The notes under the pieces: model-generated
Told to the model about the DNA's origin: nothing
The model's database searches: none
What the model saw: the letters and a program-made list of their open reading frames with translations, nothing else
In this document: piece after piece, positions 17,460 to 25,477 of the stretch
How the letters are laid out: every line of letters begins with the position of its first letter
How positions within the stretch are numbered: position 1 is the first letter of the stretch
Origin: Lichenihabitans psoromatis
GTDB lineage: Bacteria; Pseudomonadota; Alphaproteobacteria; Rhizobiales; Beijerinckiaceae
DNA length: 64,000 bases
Direction of reading: 5' to 3'
Assembly: GCF_004323635.1 (NCBI RefSeq)
Contig: NZ_CP036515.1
Location: forward strand, 1 to 64,000
Translations under genes and position numbers: made by a program

Positions 17460-18382
17460 ACCCCGGCACTATCGAGATCGGGCTCGAGCACCTCCTTGCT
17501 CCATTCCATGAAGGCGCGGACACGACGCGAGAGGTTGGTCCGATGGGCCACCACGAACGATACATCGAGCGGCTCGGGGCGGAAATCAGGGAGGATCTCG
17601 ACCAACGCTCCGCTCACGACATGTCGACGTATTCCTGAAAGCGCGGCTTGGATAAGCCCAAGCCCCGCGAGGCCGGCGGCCTCGTAAGTCTGCACGCTGT
17701 TGACGTGCAAAGCGCCTGGCAGGGGAAGCGTGGCATAGCCGCCGCTCTCTCTCGCGTCCGGATACTCCCACCCGTATGGCTTCGCGCCGAATGTCCGCGT
17801 GTAATGGATGGCCCGATGTCCATGAAGTCGGAGATCGTCGAGCGATCGAGGGACACCATAGCGCGCGAGGTAGGCGGGGCTGGCGGCATTCACCATACGC
17901 AATCGGCCGAGCGGGCGGGCGATCAGGGTCTCGTCTCCGATCGGCCCGATCCGCAGCACGCAGTCGAATCCCTCCTGAACCAAATCGACCTGTCGATCCG
18001 TGCTCGAAACCTCCAACTCCAACTCGGGATAGGTGGCCATAAACTCGGGTAAAGCCGGCACGATCGCGGTGCGCGCCAGTTCAGTCGGCAGATCGACCCG
18101 AAGACGCCCCCGCAGCGCAACGCGATCTCCCGCAAACATCGATTGCAGGTCGTCGACCTCGGCCAGGAGATCACGGGCCCGCGCATGGAACGCTCGTCCG
18201 TCTTCCGTCAACTGCACTTTGCGCGTCGTCCGGTGCAGCAGCCTGACGCCGACATCGTCTTCGAGCTTCCGAACCGCTGTCGAGGCTCTCCCTTTTTGGA
18301 TGCCCAGGCTGTCGGCCGCGTGGGTGAAGCTACCCATTTCGGCGACCCTGATGAAGATGAGGAGCGGCTCGAGATTTTGCAT
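17402..18382 (-). CDS. LysR-family transcriptional regulator
   Basis: A 326-residue LysR regulator. The N-terminal winged helix (MQNLEPLLIFIRVAEMGSF, then SLGIQKGRASTAVRKLEDDVG) is followed by the effector-binding domain from about residue 90. I chose the ATG at 18382; the frame stays open to 18472 but the extra 30 residues are not family-like. It is divergent from the flavodoxin gene, whose expression it may control. The C-terminal tail runs 58 bp into dmmC on the opposite strand and is about 20 residues longer than usual. A role in dimethylamine metabolism is possible from position only. Confidence 0.88.
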   Translation of the reverse strand: MQNLEPLLIFIRVAEMGSFTHAADSLGIQKGRASTAVRKLEDDVGVRLLHRTTRKVQLTEDGRAFHARARDLLAEVDDLQSMFAGDRVALRGRLRVDLPTELARTAIVPALPEFMATYPELELEVSSTDRQVDLVQEGFDCVLRIGPIGDETLIARPLGRLRMVNAASPAYLARYGVPRSLDDLRLHGHRAIHYTRTFGAKPYGWEYPDARESGGYATLPLPGALHVNSVQTYEAAGLAGLGLIQAALSGIRRHVVSGALVEILPDFRPEPLDVSFVVAHRTNLSRRVRAFMEWSKEVLEPDLDSAGVQSGQKPGEVGAPSSKAAR

Positions 18383-18526
18383 GTTGCCGCCTATTGGTCC
18401 TCGCACAACGAACAATGCGTTCTTCATCGCCGAGTTTATCGTTAGAAGACGACCTAGTACTCCTTCGGTCACGCTTCGCTGGCGGTCGCATCGTCCGTGA
18501 TGGGCCGCGACACTTCAGGATGTACC

Positions 18527-19105
18527 ATGACCAGATCCAGTATCACGACAGCCATCGTCTATCATTCAGGCTACGGACATACACACCGTCTGGCAGAAGC
18601 TGTCGCCGAAGGCGCCGCTGCTTCGATGATCCCGATCGATGCAGACGGCAACATCCCGGAGGATGGGTGGGACACACTCAACGCTGCGGACGCCATTATC
18701 TTTGGCTCACCGACTTACATGGGCGGCCCGAGTTGGCAGTTCAAAAAATTCGCCGACACCTCTTCAAAAGCTTGGTTTGAAGAAAAGTGGAAAAACAAGA
18801 TTTTTGGCGGTTTCACCAACAGCGCCAGTCTCAATGGCGACAAGCTCAACACGCTGCAATATTTCGTTCTCCTGGCCGGCCAGCACGGCGGCCTTTGGGT
18901 CAGCCTCGCCATCAAGCCAGCGAACGTCAAGGCATCCAAGCGCGACGATCCGAACAGGATGGGATCGTATCTTGCGCCGATGGCGCAATCGGACGCTGAC
19001 GCGGCACCCAGCGACATGTCCGACGGCGACCTTGAAACAGCCCGGCTTTACGGCGTCCGCGTCGCAGAGATCGCAAGCCGGTTTTCGGGTGTGTCGACGC
19101 CCTAG
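18527..19105 (+). CDS. Flavodoxin/NAD(P)H:quinone oxidoreductase-like (WrbA-type) protein
   Basis: A 192-residue flavodoxin-fold protein. The FMN phosphate loop is TTAIVYHSGYGHTHRLAEAV near the N-terminus, and the ADAIIFGSPTYMGGPSWQFKKF segment is typical of WrbA-like and NADPH-dependent FMN reductases. The ATG at 18527 has AGGA 6 nt upstream. The stretch around 18720-18860 is richer in A/T (AAA and TTT codons) than the neighbouring genes, hinting at separate origin. It is divergent from the LysR gene, a common pairing for quinone or electrophile defence. Confidence 0.85.
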   Translation: MTRSSITTAIVYHSGYGHTHRLAEAVAEGAAASMIPIDADGNIPEDGWDTLNAADAIIFGSPTYMGGPSWQFKKFADTSSKAWFEEKWKNKIFGGFTNSASLNGDKLNTLQYFVLLAGQHGGLWVSLAIKPANVKASKRDDPNRMGSYLAPMAQSDADAAPSDMSDGDLETARLYGVRVAEIASRFSGVSTP

Positions 19106-19268
19106 GGCACGCCCGACACCGCAAAGCGAAGTCGAGTGATCAAAAGCGGAAGTCGCAGTTTCGTACCTTGACCCGATCCGCCCGAGACATGCCGAAGTCT
19201 TCCCGAACGCGCGGGCGGACGCCGCCATCGCTTCCGCCGGCGGGTTGCGAGACGCTGCTCGTCCCGAT

Positions 19269-19294
19269 GCTTGCACCGCATCGGCGGTGCAAGC
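19269..19294. terminator. Hairpin between convergent flavodoxin and CRPN genes
   Basis: A perfect 11-bp stem, GCTTGCACCGC / GCGGTGCAAGC, with an ATCG loop, lies between the two converging genes. Neither side has a strong U-tract, so termination is likely but not certain. Confidence 0.5.
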
Positions 19295-19313
19295 TCAATT
19301 TGTCAGGCGGATC

Positions 19314-19631
19314 TTAGCGGCGGTGCCCATAGTGATAGTGGGTATGAAAGCTGTAGTGGTTGTGCCAGCCGCCACCGCCGCGTCCGCGCCAGCCGGGTCC
19401 GCCCCAACCCGGACCGCGCCAACCGGGTCCGCCCCATCCAGGGCCGCCCCATCCCCCGCCTGGCCGACAACCGCCATAGGGTCCGCGATGTCCGTAGGGT
19501 CCGCAGCCACCGGAAATCAACGTTGCTGCGGCATCAGCACCAAGATCGTGCTGGATCGGCATCGCTTGAACGGGGGCCGCTAACGGAACGGCCAGCGCGG
19601 CGATCGACAGAACAATTCTGAGATTCAGCAT
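19314..19631 (-). CDS. Secreted GCG_CRPN-type glycine-rich peptide
   Basis: A 105-residue small protein with an N-terminal signal peptide (MLNLRIVLSIAALAVPLAAPVQA). A short spacer and the GGCGPYGHRGPYGGCRPGG prefix follow. The rest is a low-complexity tail of GGPGWGG/RGPGW repeats ending in HNHYSFHTHYHYGHRR. This matches the GCG_CRPN prefix-to-repeats proteins that are common in Hyphomicrobiales and of unknown function. The ATG at 19631 is preceded by a very strong GGAGGGG site. The histidine-rich end could bind metal, which is a guess. Confidence 0.78.
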   Translation of the reverse strand: MLNLRIVLSIAALAVPLAAPVQAMPIQHDLGADAAATLISGGCGPYGHRGPYGGCRPGGGWGGPGWGGPGWRGPGWGGPGWRGRGGGGWHNHYSFHTHYHYGHRR

Positions 19632-19804
19632 ATCCCCTCCAACAAACAATCGGAGGATTGCGCCGCAACCTATCCGTGTTCAAGGGACAGGTAAGCTTAA
19701 TTTATCGTCAAGATTAATATCTGCCATCAGACGACGATATTGTTGTCGATCCAAGAACGCAGCCGACGTTTGACCACGTTCCGCGACGCTGAAATCGAAG
19801 CGGC

Positions 19805-22111
19805 TTACGCCCGAACGCGGGTCTTCTGCGGATCGAAATGTGGGAACGGCACGACGGTGGCGGACAGGCGTTTCTGGTGACCGTCGAGCTTGCCGATCTC
19901 GACCGCCGTGCCGAGGGTCGCATGGGCGACATCAAGACGGCACAGCGCGATCATGCGCTTGAGCAGCGGCGAGCGGGTCGCGCTCGTCACCACGCCCACC
20001 TGGGCGCGCCCGACGAAGACAGGGTCGCCATGGCTGATCGTCTCGTTGCCGGTCAGGTCGAGTCCGACCATGCGATGCGCCGGATTTGCCTTGCGTCGCG
20101 CCAGCGCTTCACGCCCGACAAAATCGACGTCCTTGTCGGCCACCGCAAATCCGATACCGGACTCATACGGATCGGTCTGGTCGCTAAAGTCGTAACCCGC
20201 GAAAACGAGACCGGCCTCGATCCGCAGCATGTCGAGCGCCTCGAAGCCGAGCGGCGACATTCCATGGGGCTGACCCGCCGCCCAGATCGCATCCCACACC
20301 GCCAAAGCATCCTTGGGGTGACACCAGACCTCGTAGCCGAGTTCGCCCGTATAACCGGTGCGCGACACGACGACCGGCGGCCCGGACGCCGTGCCGATGC
20401 GGCCGATCGTGAAGCGAAACCACTTCAGTTCGGCCAATGATGCCTGGGTCGGCGCCGTCCAGATGACCTCCTTGAGGATGTCGCGGCTCTTCGGCCCCTG
20501 GATCGCGAGATTGTGGAGTTGGTCGGTCGAGGATTTCACCCAGACCTTGAGGCCCCAATCCTCGGCCTTCTGGCGCAACCAGACGCCGGTGAAATCCTCC
20601 CCGGCGATCACCCGGAAATTCGCGGCGCCGAGCCGCATCACCGTCGCGTCGTCGATCATGCCGCCATGGTCATAGCACAGCGCCGTGTAGACGACCTGTC
20701 CCACCGCCAATTTGGCGATGTTGCGCGTCATGGTGCGCTGGAGAAGCTGTTCGGCATCGGGGCCGATCACCTCGAACTTTCGCAGGGCCGACAGATCCAT
20801 GATGGCGGCCCGTTCGCGGCAGGCCCAATATTCCTCGATGGCGCCGCGTCCCGTGTAACTCGTCGGAAGCCAAAAGCCGCGATAATCCACGAAGCTGCGG
20901 GCCAAGGCCTGCAGGCGCGGCTGAAAGGCGCTGTCGCGTGTGAGACGAGGTTCGGCATCGGGCGTCATGCGGAGGGCTGATCCCTTGGAGAAAGTCGCGT
21001 TGCCGTCATAGACCCGGATGTGAATATCGGTCGGGTTCCAGCCGTTGGCCGGATCGATGTCGTCGGTGCAGGAGGACGACGCGCAGACGAGGTCGGTCAA
21101 AGCACGGAGCAGCACATAATCGCCGGGCCTGGACCACGGCTCATCCGATGTCAGCGCGTTGCTGGTTTCGATGCAGGTGTTGTAGAAAAAGTTGATCGCT
21201 GGCCAGCCTTTGCGGGCGCGCACCTGGAACGGCTTCAGGACCTCGTTGAAATTATCCGAGCAGTTCGGATGGCCGGGATACCCGACGTCGTCGTAATATT
21301 TGGCGCTGCAAGCCAGCGCGAACGTGTCGTGGCGGCCGACGGTGTCGCGCACCACCTCGACCAGAGCCTGCATATCCTCGTCGTAATATTTGGAATGGAG
21401 TCCCGGCCCAGGAAAAGCCGAGCCCATCAGGGTTCGGGTCACGGTCGGGTCCAACCCCTTCTCGACCCCGTCGGCGAGTTGCGCCGCGTCGAAGGCGAGA
21501 AAGTCCGAGCATTGCCGGCCTTCCACGTCGATGATCTGGATGTAATCGCCGGCTCGGACCCGATAAGCCTTGGCGGTCGCGGCCGGTATCCGCAGATCGA
21601 GCGTCACAGCCGCGAGCGGCGGTGGGAGATCGGGCGAGGAGCCATCAGCCCGATCGATCTCGAGATGCAATTCGGTCGCGGGTGTCTGCTCGTCCGGCGC
21701 CATCGGGGAGCCCGGCGCCGACACGACCAGCACCAGCGGAGCCGGCGCCACGAAATCGAACACCGCGCCCGGCGAGCCGCCGGCCTCCATAACCCGGTAG
21801 GGTCGAGCATCCGCCTCAGTCAAACCAAGAGCCGCGAGCGCCCGCGCGGCGGCGGCCGGCTCCTCGCCTTCCACTGCCAGCACGTCTGCCAGTCGTCCCG
21901 TCGATGCGGGGCGGCCGAGAATGTCGCCCGCATCGCGGCCGTGCTGATCGAAGACGAAGAGATCGAGCGGCTGCAACCCCTCCGGGTCCCGCAGCCGAAT
22001 CCGGTCCCCGGGCCGGAGCGAGGCGGTCGCGCAGGAGCCACCGCGAACGACCTTGCGCTCGGACATCCGGGCTGTCTTGACGGCGGGAGCGAGATCGGCC
22101 GTGTCGCTCAT
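19805..22111 (-). CDS. tdm: Trimethylamine N-oxide demethylase (aldolase) Tdm, DUF1989-GcvT fusion
   Basis: A 768-residue two-domain protein. The N-terminal ~370 residues are a DUF1989 (urea carboxylase-associated-like) domain. Its cysteines at 201, 268, 284, 313, 343 and 348 include candidates for the zinc site described in characterised Tdm. From about residue 400 the protein is a GcvT-type tetrahydrofolate-binding domain (AAIMDLSALRKFEVIGP, SRTGYTGELGYEVWC). This exact fusion is TMAO demethylase, which cleaves TMAO to dimethylamine and formaldehyde, with the second domain linking formaldehyde to tetrahydrofolate. It lies 24 bp downstream of tmm on the same strand, clearly in the same operon. 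Confidence 0.92.
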   Translation of the reverse strand: MSDTADLAPAVKTARMSERKVVRGGSCATASLRPGDRIRLRDPEGLQPLDLFVFDQHGRDAGDILGRPASTGRLADVLAVEGEEPAAAARALAALGLTEADARPYRVMEAGGSPGAVFDFVAPAPLVLVVSAPGSPMAPDEQTPATELHLEIDRADGSSPDLPPPLAAVTLDLRIPAATAKAYRVRAGDYIQIIDVEGRQCSDFLAFDAAQLADGVEKGLDPTVTRTLMGSAFPGPGLHSKYYDEDMQALVEVVRDTVGRHDTFALACSAKYYDDVGYPGHPNCSDNFNEVLKPFQVRARKGWPAINFFYNTCIETSNALTSDEPWSRPGDYVLLRALTDLVCASSSCTDDIDPANGWNPTDIHIRVYDGNATFSKGSALRMTPDAEPRLTRDSAFQPRLQALARSFVDYRGFWLPTSYTGRGAIEEYWACRERAAIMDLSALRKFEVIGPDAEQLLQRTMTRNIAKLAVGQVVYTALCYDHGGMIDDATVMRLGAANFRVIAGEDFTGVWLRQKAEDWGLKVWVKSSTDQLHNLAIQGPKSRDILKEVIWTAPTQASLAELKWFRFTIGRIGTASGPPVVVSRTGYTGELGYEVWCHPKDALAVWDAIWAAGQPHGMSPLGFEALDMLRIEAGLVFAGYDFSDQTDPYESGIGFAVADKDVDFVGREALARRKANPAHRMVGLDLTGNETISHGDPVFVGRAQVGVVTSATRSPLLKRMIALCRLDVAHATLGTAVEIGKLDGHQKRLSATVVPFPHFDPQKTRVRA

Positions 22112-22135
22112 CGTGCTGGCTCCCGCATGAAAGGT

Positions 22136-23509
22136 TCAGGCCATCGTTTTGGCGGCGGCCGTCTCTGGCGCGGATTGGACAGCCAGGAAGGTCTGCATCG
22201 AATCGTCCAAGGCCTCAAGCCATACCGTATGGTGCACCGGCGCCATATTGCCCGTGATGGTCGACGGATAGGAGCGATCCCGATAGGTGAGGATACCCTC
22301 GACCTTGTGGTGCTCCCATTCCTTGAAGAGTTCGGCGACGCGGTCGACGTCGAGCGCCGGGTAATCCGTGGCGGCTAGCAGATCACGCACATAGTCGGTC
22401 TGGAAATCGATCGCCTGAAACGGATTCTCCAGCACTTCCTCGCGGGCGCGCCATGCGGCGATATCGGCCGCCATGACGTCCGGCGCAGGCAGCGCGATGC
22501 GGCCGAGCATGACGTCCCGCGCGTACCACGCTTGAGCGTCGAACATGTTGAACGTGTAATATTGATCCTGCATGCCGATGTAGATCAGCTTGGGGTTCGG
22601 CTCCCAGAAAATACCCTTGTAGAGGCCGAGCGGATAAAGGCGGTTGTTGGTCTTCAACCGCATGTCGTCCGGCAAGAACGGGAAATGGTGCTTGTAGCCG
22701 GTGCAGAGGATGACGGCATCGACATCCTGGCTGGTACCGTCCTTGAAGTGGGCGGTCTTGCCGGTCACATGCGTCAGCAGCGGCGCTTCCTTGAAGCCCT
22801 CCGGCCAATCGAAGCCCATCGGCTTGGTGCGGTAGCTGAAGGTCACCGAGGCGGCGCCATATTTGTGGCACTGGATGCCGATGTCCTCGGCCGAATAGCT
22901 GCTGCCGACCAGCAACAGACGCTTGCCCGCAAATTCGTCGGCGCTGCGGAAATCATGCGCGTGGAGCACCCGGCCTGGGAATCGCTCCAGCCCCTCGAAA
23001 TAGGGCACGTTCGGGGTCGAGAAATGCCCGGTCGCCACCACCACGTAGTCGAATGTCTCGGTCAAGGTTTCGTCCTGGACGAGATCCTTGACCGTCACGG
23101 TGAAGAGGCCGGTCGCCTTGTCGAACGCGACGTGCCGCACCGCGTGACAGAACTTCATATATTTGCGGACGTCGCTCCGCTCGACCCGGCCCGCGATGTA
23201 ATCATGCAGGACGGCACGCGGCGGGTAGGACGGGATCGGCCGGCCGAAATGCTCCTCGAACGAATAATCCGCGAATTCGAGACATTCCTTCGGGCCATTG
23301 GACCACAGATACCGATACATGCTGCCATGCACCGCCTCGCCGTGCTCATCGAGGCCGGTGCGCCAGGTGTAATTCCACAAGCCGCCCCAATTGCTCTGCT
23401 TCTCGTAGCAGACGATCTCTGGGATCTCGGCCCCGCCCCGGCGCGCGGCCTCGAAAGACCGGAGTTGCGCCAGCCCGCTCGGCCCTGCCCCGATGATGGC
23501 GATCCGCAT
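22136..23509 (-). CDS. tmm: Trimethylamine monooxygenase (flavin-containing monooxygenase)
   Basis: A 457-residue class B flavoprotein monooxygenase that oxidises TMA to TMAO with NADPH and O2. The FAD motif GAGPSG is at 7-12, the FMO signature [11 protein letters not shown] at 177-187 and the NADPH-binding GSSYSAED at 202-209. The bacterial Tmm hallmark [18 protein letters not shown] (72-89) is present. The ATG at 23509 begins [10 protein letters not shown]. It is the first gene of the tmm-tdm operon, with operator-like site D 59 bp upstream. Related enzymes oxidise other nitrogen and sulfur compounds, but the tdm and dmm partners make TMA the natural substrate. Confidence 0.93.
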   Translation of the reverse strand: MRIAIIGAGPSGLAQLRSFEAARRGGAEIPEIVCYEKQSNWGGLWNYTWRTGLDEHGEAVHGSMYRYLWSNGPKECLEFADYSFEEHFGRPIPSYPPRAVLHDYIAGRVERSDVRKYMKFCHAVRHVAFDKATGLFTVTVKDLVQDETLTETFDYVVVATGHFSTPNVPYFEGLERFPGRVLHAHDFRSADEFAGKRLLLVGSSYSAEDIGIQCHKYGAASVTFSYRTKPMGFDWPEGFKEAPLLTHVTGKTAHFKDGTSQDVDAVILCTGYKHHFPFLPDDMRLKTNNRLYPLGLYKGIFWEPNPKLIYIGMQDQYYTFNMFDAQAWYARDVMLGRIALPAPDVMAADIAAWRAREEVLENPFQAIDFQTDYVRDLLAATDYPALDVDRVAELFKEWEHHKVEGILTYRDRSYPSTITGNMAPVHHTVWLEALDDSMQTFLAVQSAPETAAAKTMA

Positions 23510-23567
23510 TCCGTCGATCCTTCAGCACTGACTCGGGCAGCCGATCTCACCGATCTGGCAGCGCAGA

Positions 23568-23585
23568 TTTTCACTCGTAGGAAAG
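23568..23585. promoter_or_regulatory. Operator-like site D upstream of tmm
   Basis: TTTTCACTCGTAGGAAAG, read on the plus strand, matches site B (before the permease) at 14 of 18 positions. It lies 59 bp upstream of the tmm start codon. Shared sequence in front of separate transcription units of one pathway suggests a common regulator. Confidence 0.6.
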
Positions 23586-23621
23586 ATAGTCAACCAGACA
23601 AACTCGTGATCATCGATGTGT

Positions 23622-24890
23622 TTAGGCCGGCTCGATCAGGATCGCGCGAAAGTCGTTGACGTTGGTGCGCGTCGGGCCGGTGACGATCTGATCGCCGAGG
23701 ACGTCGAAGAACCGATGGGCATCGTTGTCGGCGAGGCTCGCTTTGGGGTCGAGCCCGAGCGCGGCCGCGCGCCGCAACGTGTCGGGCGTGATGATGGCCC
23801 CGGCCACGTCTTCGGCTCCGTCGACCCCATCCGTATCGCCCGCGATAGCCGACACACGCGCCAAGCCGTCGAGCGCGAGGCCGAGGGCCAGCAGGAATTC
23901 GACGTTGCGGCCACCCCGCCCGCCACCCCGCACCGTGACCGTGGTTTCGCCGCCCGAGATCAGGACGCAGGGCGCGGGCGCGGGTTGCCCGTGCAACGCG
24001 ACCTGCTGAGCGATGCCCGCCATCACGCGGCCGACCTCGCGGGCCTCGCCCTCGATCGCGTCGCCGAGGATCAGCGGCGTGACGCCGGCCCGGCGCGCCA
24101 CATCGGCGGCGGCCTCGAGCGACATTTGCGGCGTGGCGATCAGGATCGTCTCGCTGCGAGCAAGGCGCGGATCGCCGGGCTTGGGCGTTTCGTCAGCGCC
24201 GCGCCGCAGATGCTCGATCACCCGCGCCGGCCCGGTGATGCCGTAGCGCTGCAGAATGTCGAGCGCCTGGGCGAACGTCGTCGGGTCCGGAACAGTCGGA
24301 CCGGAGGCGATGACCGACAGGTCGTCGCGCGGCACATCCGAGATCACCAGCGTCACCAGCCTTGCCGGAAAGCTCGCGGCAGCGAGCCGCCCCCCTTTGA
24401 TGGCCGACAGATGCTTCCGCACGATGTTCATCTCGCCGATCGGCACCCCGGCTCTGAGCAGCGCCGTGTTGATGGCGCGCTTGTCCGCAAGGTCGAGCCC
24501 GTCGGCCGGCAGGTTCAGCAAAGCCGAGCCGCCACCGGAGATGAGCGCGAGCACGAGATCGTCCTCGGTCAAGCCGCCGACTAGAGCGAGAATACGCCGG
24601 GCCGCCGCTTCGCCGCGCGCATCCGGCACGGGATGGGAGGCTTCCACGATCTCGATCCGCTCGCAGGGTGCGGCATGTCCGTCTCGCGTCACCACGAGAC
24701 CCTCGAGCGGCCCGTCCCAAGCGACTTCGACCGCGCGCGCCATTTCGGCCGAGGCCTTGCCGGCCCCAACCACGATACTGCGGCCCTTGGGCCGAGGCGG
24801 CAGAAACAGCGGCACGCGGCGCATCGGCGAGGCAGCCGCGACGGCAGCGTCGAACATGGCACGCAGCAGGTCACGGGGGGCTTGGATCAA
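23622..24890 (-). CDS. Glycerate 2-kinase (MOFRL family)
   Basis: A 422-residue protein of the GckA/TtuD family that phosphorylates D-glycerate to 2-phosphoglycerate. Motifs include VVGAGKASAEMARAVE (residues about 40-55), ALISGGGSALLNLPADG, and the C-terminal MOFRL part with ISGGETTVTVRGGGRGGRN and AGDTDGVDG. In serine-cycle methylotrophs this enzyme returns carbon from C1 assimilation to central metabolism, so placement beside tmm is suggestive. The same enzyme also serves tartrate, glycolate and glyoxylate breakdown. The last ~110 bp before its stop and the 112-bp gap to tmm contain operator-like site D. Confidence 0.87.
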   Translation of the reverse strand: MIQAPRDLLRAMFDAAVAAASPMRRVPLFLPPRPKGRSIVVGAGKASAEMARAVEVAWDGPLEGLVVTRDGHAAPCERIEIVEASHPVPDARGEAAARRILALVGGLTEDDLVLALISGGGSALLNLPADGLDLADKRAINTALLRAGVPIGEMNIVRKHLSAIKGGRLAAASFPARLVTLVISDVPRDDLSVIASGPTVPDPTTFAQALDILQRYGITGPARVIEHLRRGADETPKPGDPRLARSETILIATPQMSLEAAADVARRAGVTPLILGDAIEGEAREVGRVMAGIAQQVALHGQPAPAPCVLISGGETTVTVRGGGRGGRNVEFLLALGLALDGLARVSAIAGDTDGVDGAEDVAGAIITPDTLRRAAALGLDPKASLADNDAHRFFDVLGDQIVTGPTRTNVNDFRAILIEPA

Positions 24891-25075
24891 AGCACAGGAC
24901 CTTTCGAGCGACGTCGGACGCGGAGGAGAGCGTGTTCCGCGTCGATCATTGATGCGGAACCACCGGCCTCGTCAACGACGAGCCGCCGCTGCATGGCATC
25001 CGCCAAGGCGAGACCCTACATAAGCTTGGACGCGGGAGCGTCTGCCCCCGCCCTTACGAGATCGGAGTATTGCCG

Positions 25076-25477
25076 ATGAGCACCACGACCCAAGCTTTCA
25101 CCCGGACGGACGCCGAATGGCGCCAGATGCTGACGCCGGAGCAATATCGCGTGATGCGCGGTCACGGCACCGAAGCGCCGGGAAGCTGCGCGCTGGATCA
25201 TGAAAATCGAGCCGGAACCTTCGTCTGCGTCGGTTGCGATCAGCCTTTGTTCCGCTCGGGCTTCAAGTTCAACAGCGGCACCGGCTGGCCGAGCTTCAAC
25301 GATCCGATCGACGGATCGGTCGCCAGCACGGTCGATCGCAGCCATGGGATGATCCGCACCGAGGTTCATTGCAGCCGCTGCGAAAGCCACCTCGGCCATG
25401 TGTTCGAGGATGGCCCGCCGCCGACCCATTTGCGCTACTGCATCAATGGCGTCGCGATGAGCTTCATGCCGGACTAA
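25076..25477 (+). CDS. msrB: Peptide-methionine (R)-S-oxide reductase
   Basis: A 133-residue MsrB that repairs the R form of methionine sulfoxide. Zinc-binding cysteines are at 51/54 and 99/102, the SGTGWPSF motif at 67-74, and the catalytic cysteine is Cys122 in LRYCINGVAM. The ATG at 25076 follows GGAG. No signal peptide, so it is cytosolic. It ends in a 4-bp antiparallel overlap with the convergent RND pump gene. Its own promoter region (24891-25075) is shared divergently with the glycerate kinase gene. Confidence 0.95.
   Translation: MSTTTQAFTRTDAEWRQMLTPEQYRVMRGHGTEAPGSCALDHENRAGTFVCVGCDQPLFRSGFKFNSGTGWPSFNDPIDGSVASTVDRSHGMIRTEVHCSRCESHLGHVFEDGPPPTHLRYCINGVAMSFMPD

Noticed and set aside
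19100..19110. CCCTAGGG palindrome at the flavodoxin stop codon
   Set aside because: Too short to be meaningful and overlaps the stop codon; the stronger 11-bp hairpin at 19269 is the better terminator.
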